Source of the DNA: Glandiceps talaboti | Taxonomy: Eukaryota; Hemichordata; Enteropneusta; Spengelidae | Direction of reading: 5' to 3' | Length of the DNA: 14,500 nucleotides | NCBI RefSeq assembly: GCF_964340395.1 | Contig: NC_135571.1 | Coordinates: 418,001-432,500, forward strand | Shown here: one piece after another, positions 14,111 through 14,500 of the stretch | Layout of the letters: each line of letters starts with the position of its first letter | Numbering within the stretch: position 1 is the first letter of the stretch | The notes under the pieces: model-generated | The model's database searches: none | Told to the model about the DNA's origin: nothing | Seen by the model: the letters and a program-made list of their open reading frames with translations, nothing else | Position numbers and translations under genes: made by a program

Positions 14111-14500
14111 ATGAAATGGCAGCGATCAGATTACAAGTACTTCCTTCCGATCCAAACACGATGGTCCGACAATGACCAGTATGGTCATGTTAATAACGTT
14201 ATCTATTACTCCTACTTTGATACAGTGATAAATCATTTTTTGATCAAACAGTGTGACTTGAATACTAATATAAAAACATCTGAGATTGTTGGATTGATGG
14301 TTGATACGGGCTGTTCATTCAAACAACCGTTGCAGTATCCCGACGTTGTGCTTGCAGCTCTCGCAATCTCTCACATTGGTAGATCAAGTGTGAAATACAC
14401 TGTTGCCATATTTGCAGAAAAGTCATCATCAAACTCAGACTACCCACCATGTGGTGGAAATTTTGACAGCTCCCTCTACAGTTCATTTCAGGAAACTGCA
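14111..14500 (+). CDS. Hotdog-fold acyl-CoA thioesterase (4HBT/YbgC-FadM type), partial at right edge
   Basis: Open frame of 130 codons from ATG 14111 to the window edge, starting MKWQRSDYKYFLP. The signature RWSDNDQYGHVNNVIYYSYF (residues about 18-37) is the 4HBT family's N-terminal motif, with the putative catalytic Asp in the SDND block and the GHVNN turn leading into the central hotdog helix. Later strands (EIVGLMVDTGCSFKQPLQYP, SVKYTVAIFAE) fit the sheet. Members hydrolyse acyl-CoA thioesters; the substrate here cannot be told. The coding-like frame continues upstream without stop to the transposon edge at 14056 (16 codons, ATA GTG CCG and on), so ATG 14111 is probably an internal Met of a longer ancestral protein. 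The frame lies head-to-head with NUP205. Confidence 0.85.
   Translation, partial: MKWQRSDYKYFLPIQTRWSDNDQYGHVNNVIYYSYFDTVINHFLIKQCDLNTNIKTSEIVGLMVDTGCSFKQPLQYPDVVLAALAISHIGRSSVKYTVAIFAEKSSSNSDYPPCGGNFDSSLYSSFQETA

Overview
Eukaryotic, animal nuclear DNA. The minus strand carries an intron-rich gene whose eight recognisable exons translate into the N-terminal fifth of nucleoporin NUP205. The plus strand carries a diverging gene for a hotdog-fold (4HBT-type) thioesterase. Together with a Ty3/gypsy retrotransposon of the Mag/K02A2.6-like kind and minisatellites in most introns, this points to an invertebrate metazoan, probably marine. The species cannot be fixed from the sequence.

Layout, right to left along the NUP205 transcript: a compact CpG-containing promoter (about 12363-12495); coding exon 1 (12342-12369); a 6.1 kb intron 1; then exons 2 (6078-6220), 3 (5187-5358), 4 (4307-4611), 5 (2680-2911), 6 (2126-2290), 7 (1367-1479) and 8 (201-263). 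All visible junctions are GT/AG. Phases agree throughout, giving 1221 nt or 407 codons, and the gene continues past the left edge. Intron 1 holds a complete 5012 bp LTR retrotransposon (6647-11658) in the same orientation as NUP205. It has identical 201 bp LTRs, a 5 bp target duplication inside an ATC microsatellite, a primer-binding site matching tRNA-Ser(GCU), a polypurine tract and one unbroken gag-pol frame.

Introns 2, 3, 4, 5 and 7 each contain a different minisatellite. Two of these derive from the gene's own exon-intron boundaries. The last 45 nt of exon 7 plus its GTAAGT donor are repeated as 14 units of 56 bp, leaving 13 decoy donors in intron 7. The acceptor and first ~48 nt of exon 5 occur as four degenerate copies in intron 4.

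Right of the shared promoter region, the thioesterase's N-terminal coding segment (from 13122) is interrupted by an 866 bp non-autonomous DNA transposon (13190-14055) with imperfect CAGGG...CCCTG ends and an AACAAG duplication. Removing the insertion together with one AACAAG copy (872 bp) joins the two parts in the same frame. This suggests that the allele has lost its presumed mitochondrial targeting peptide or now starts at the methionine at 14111.
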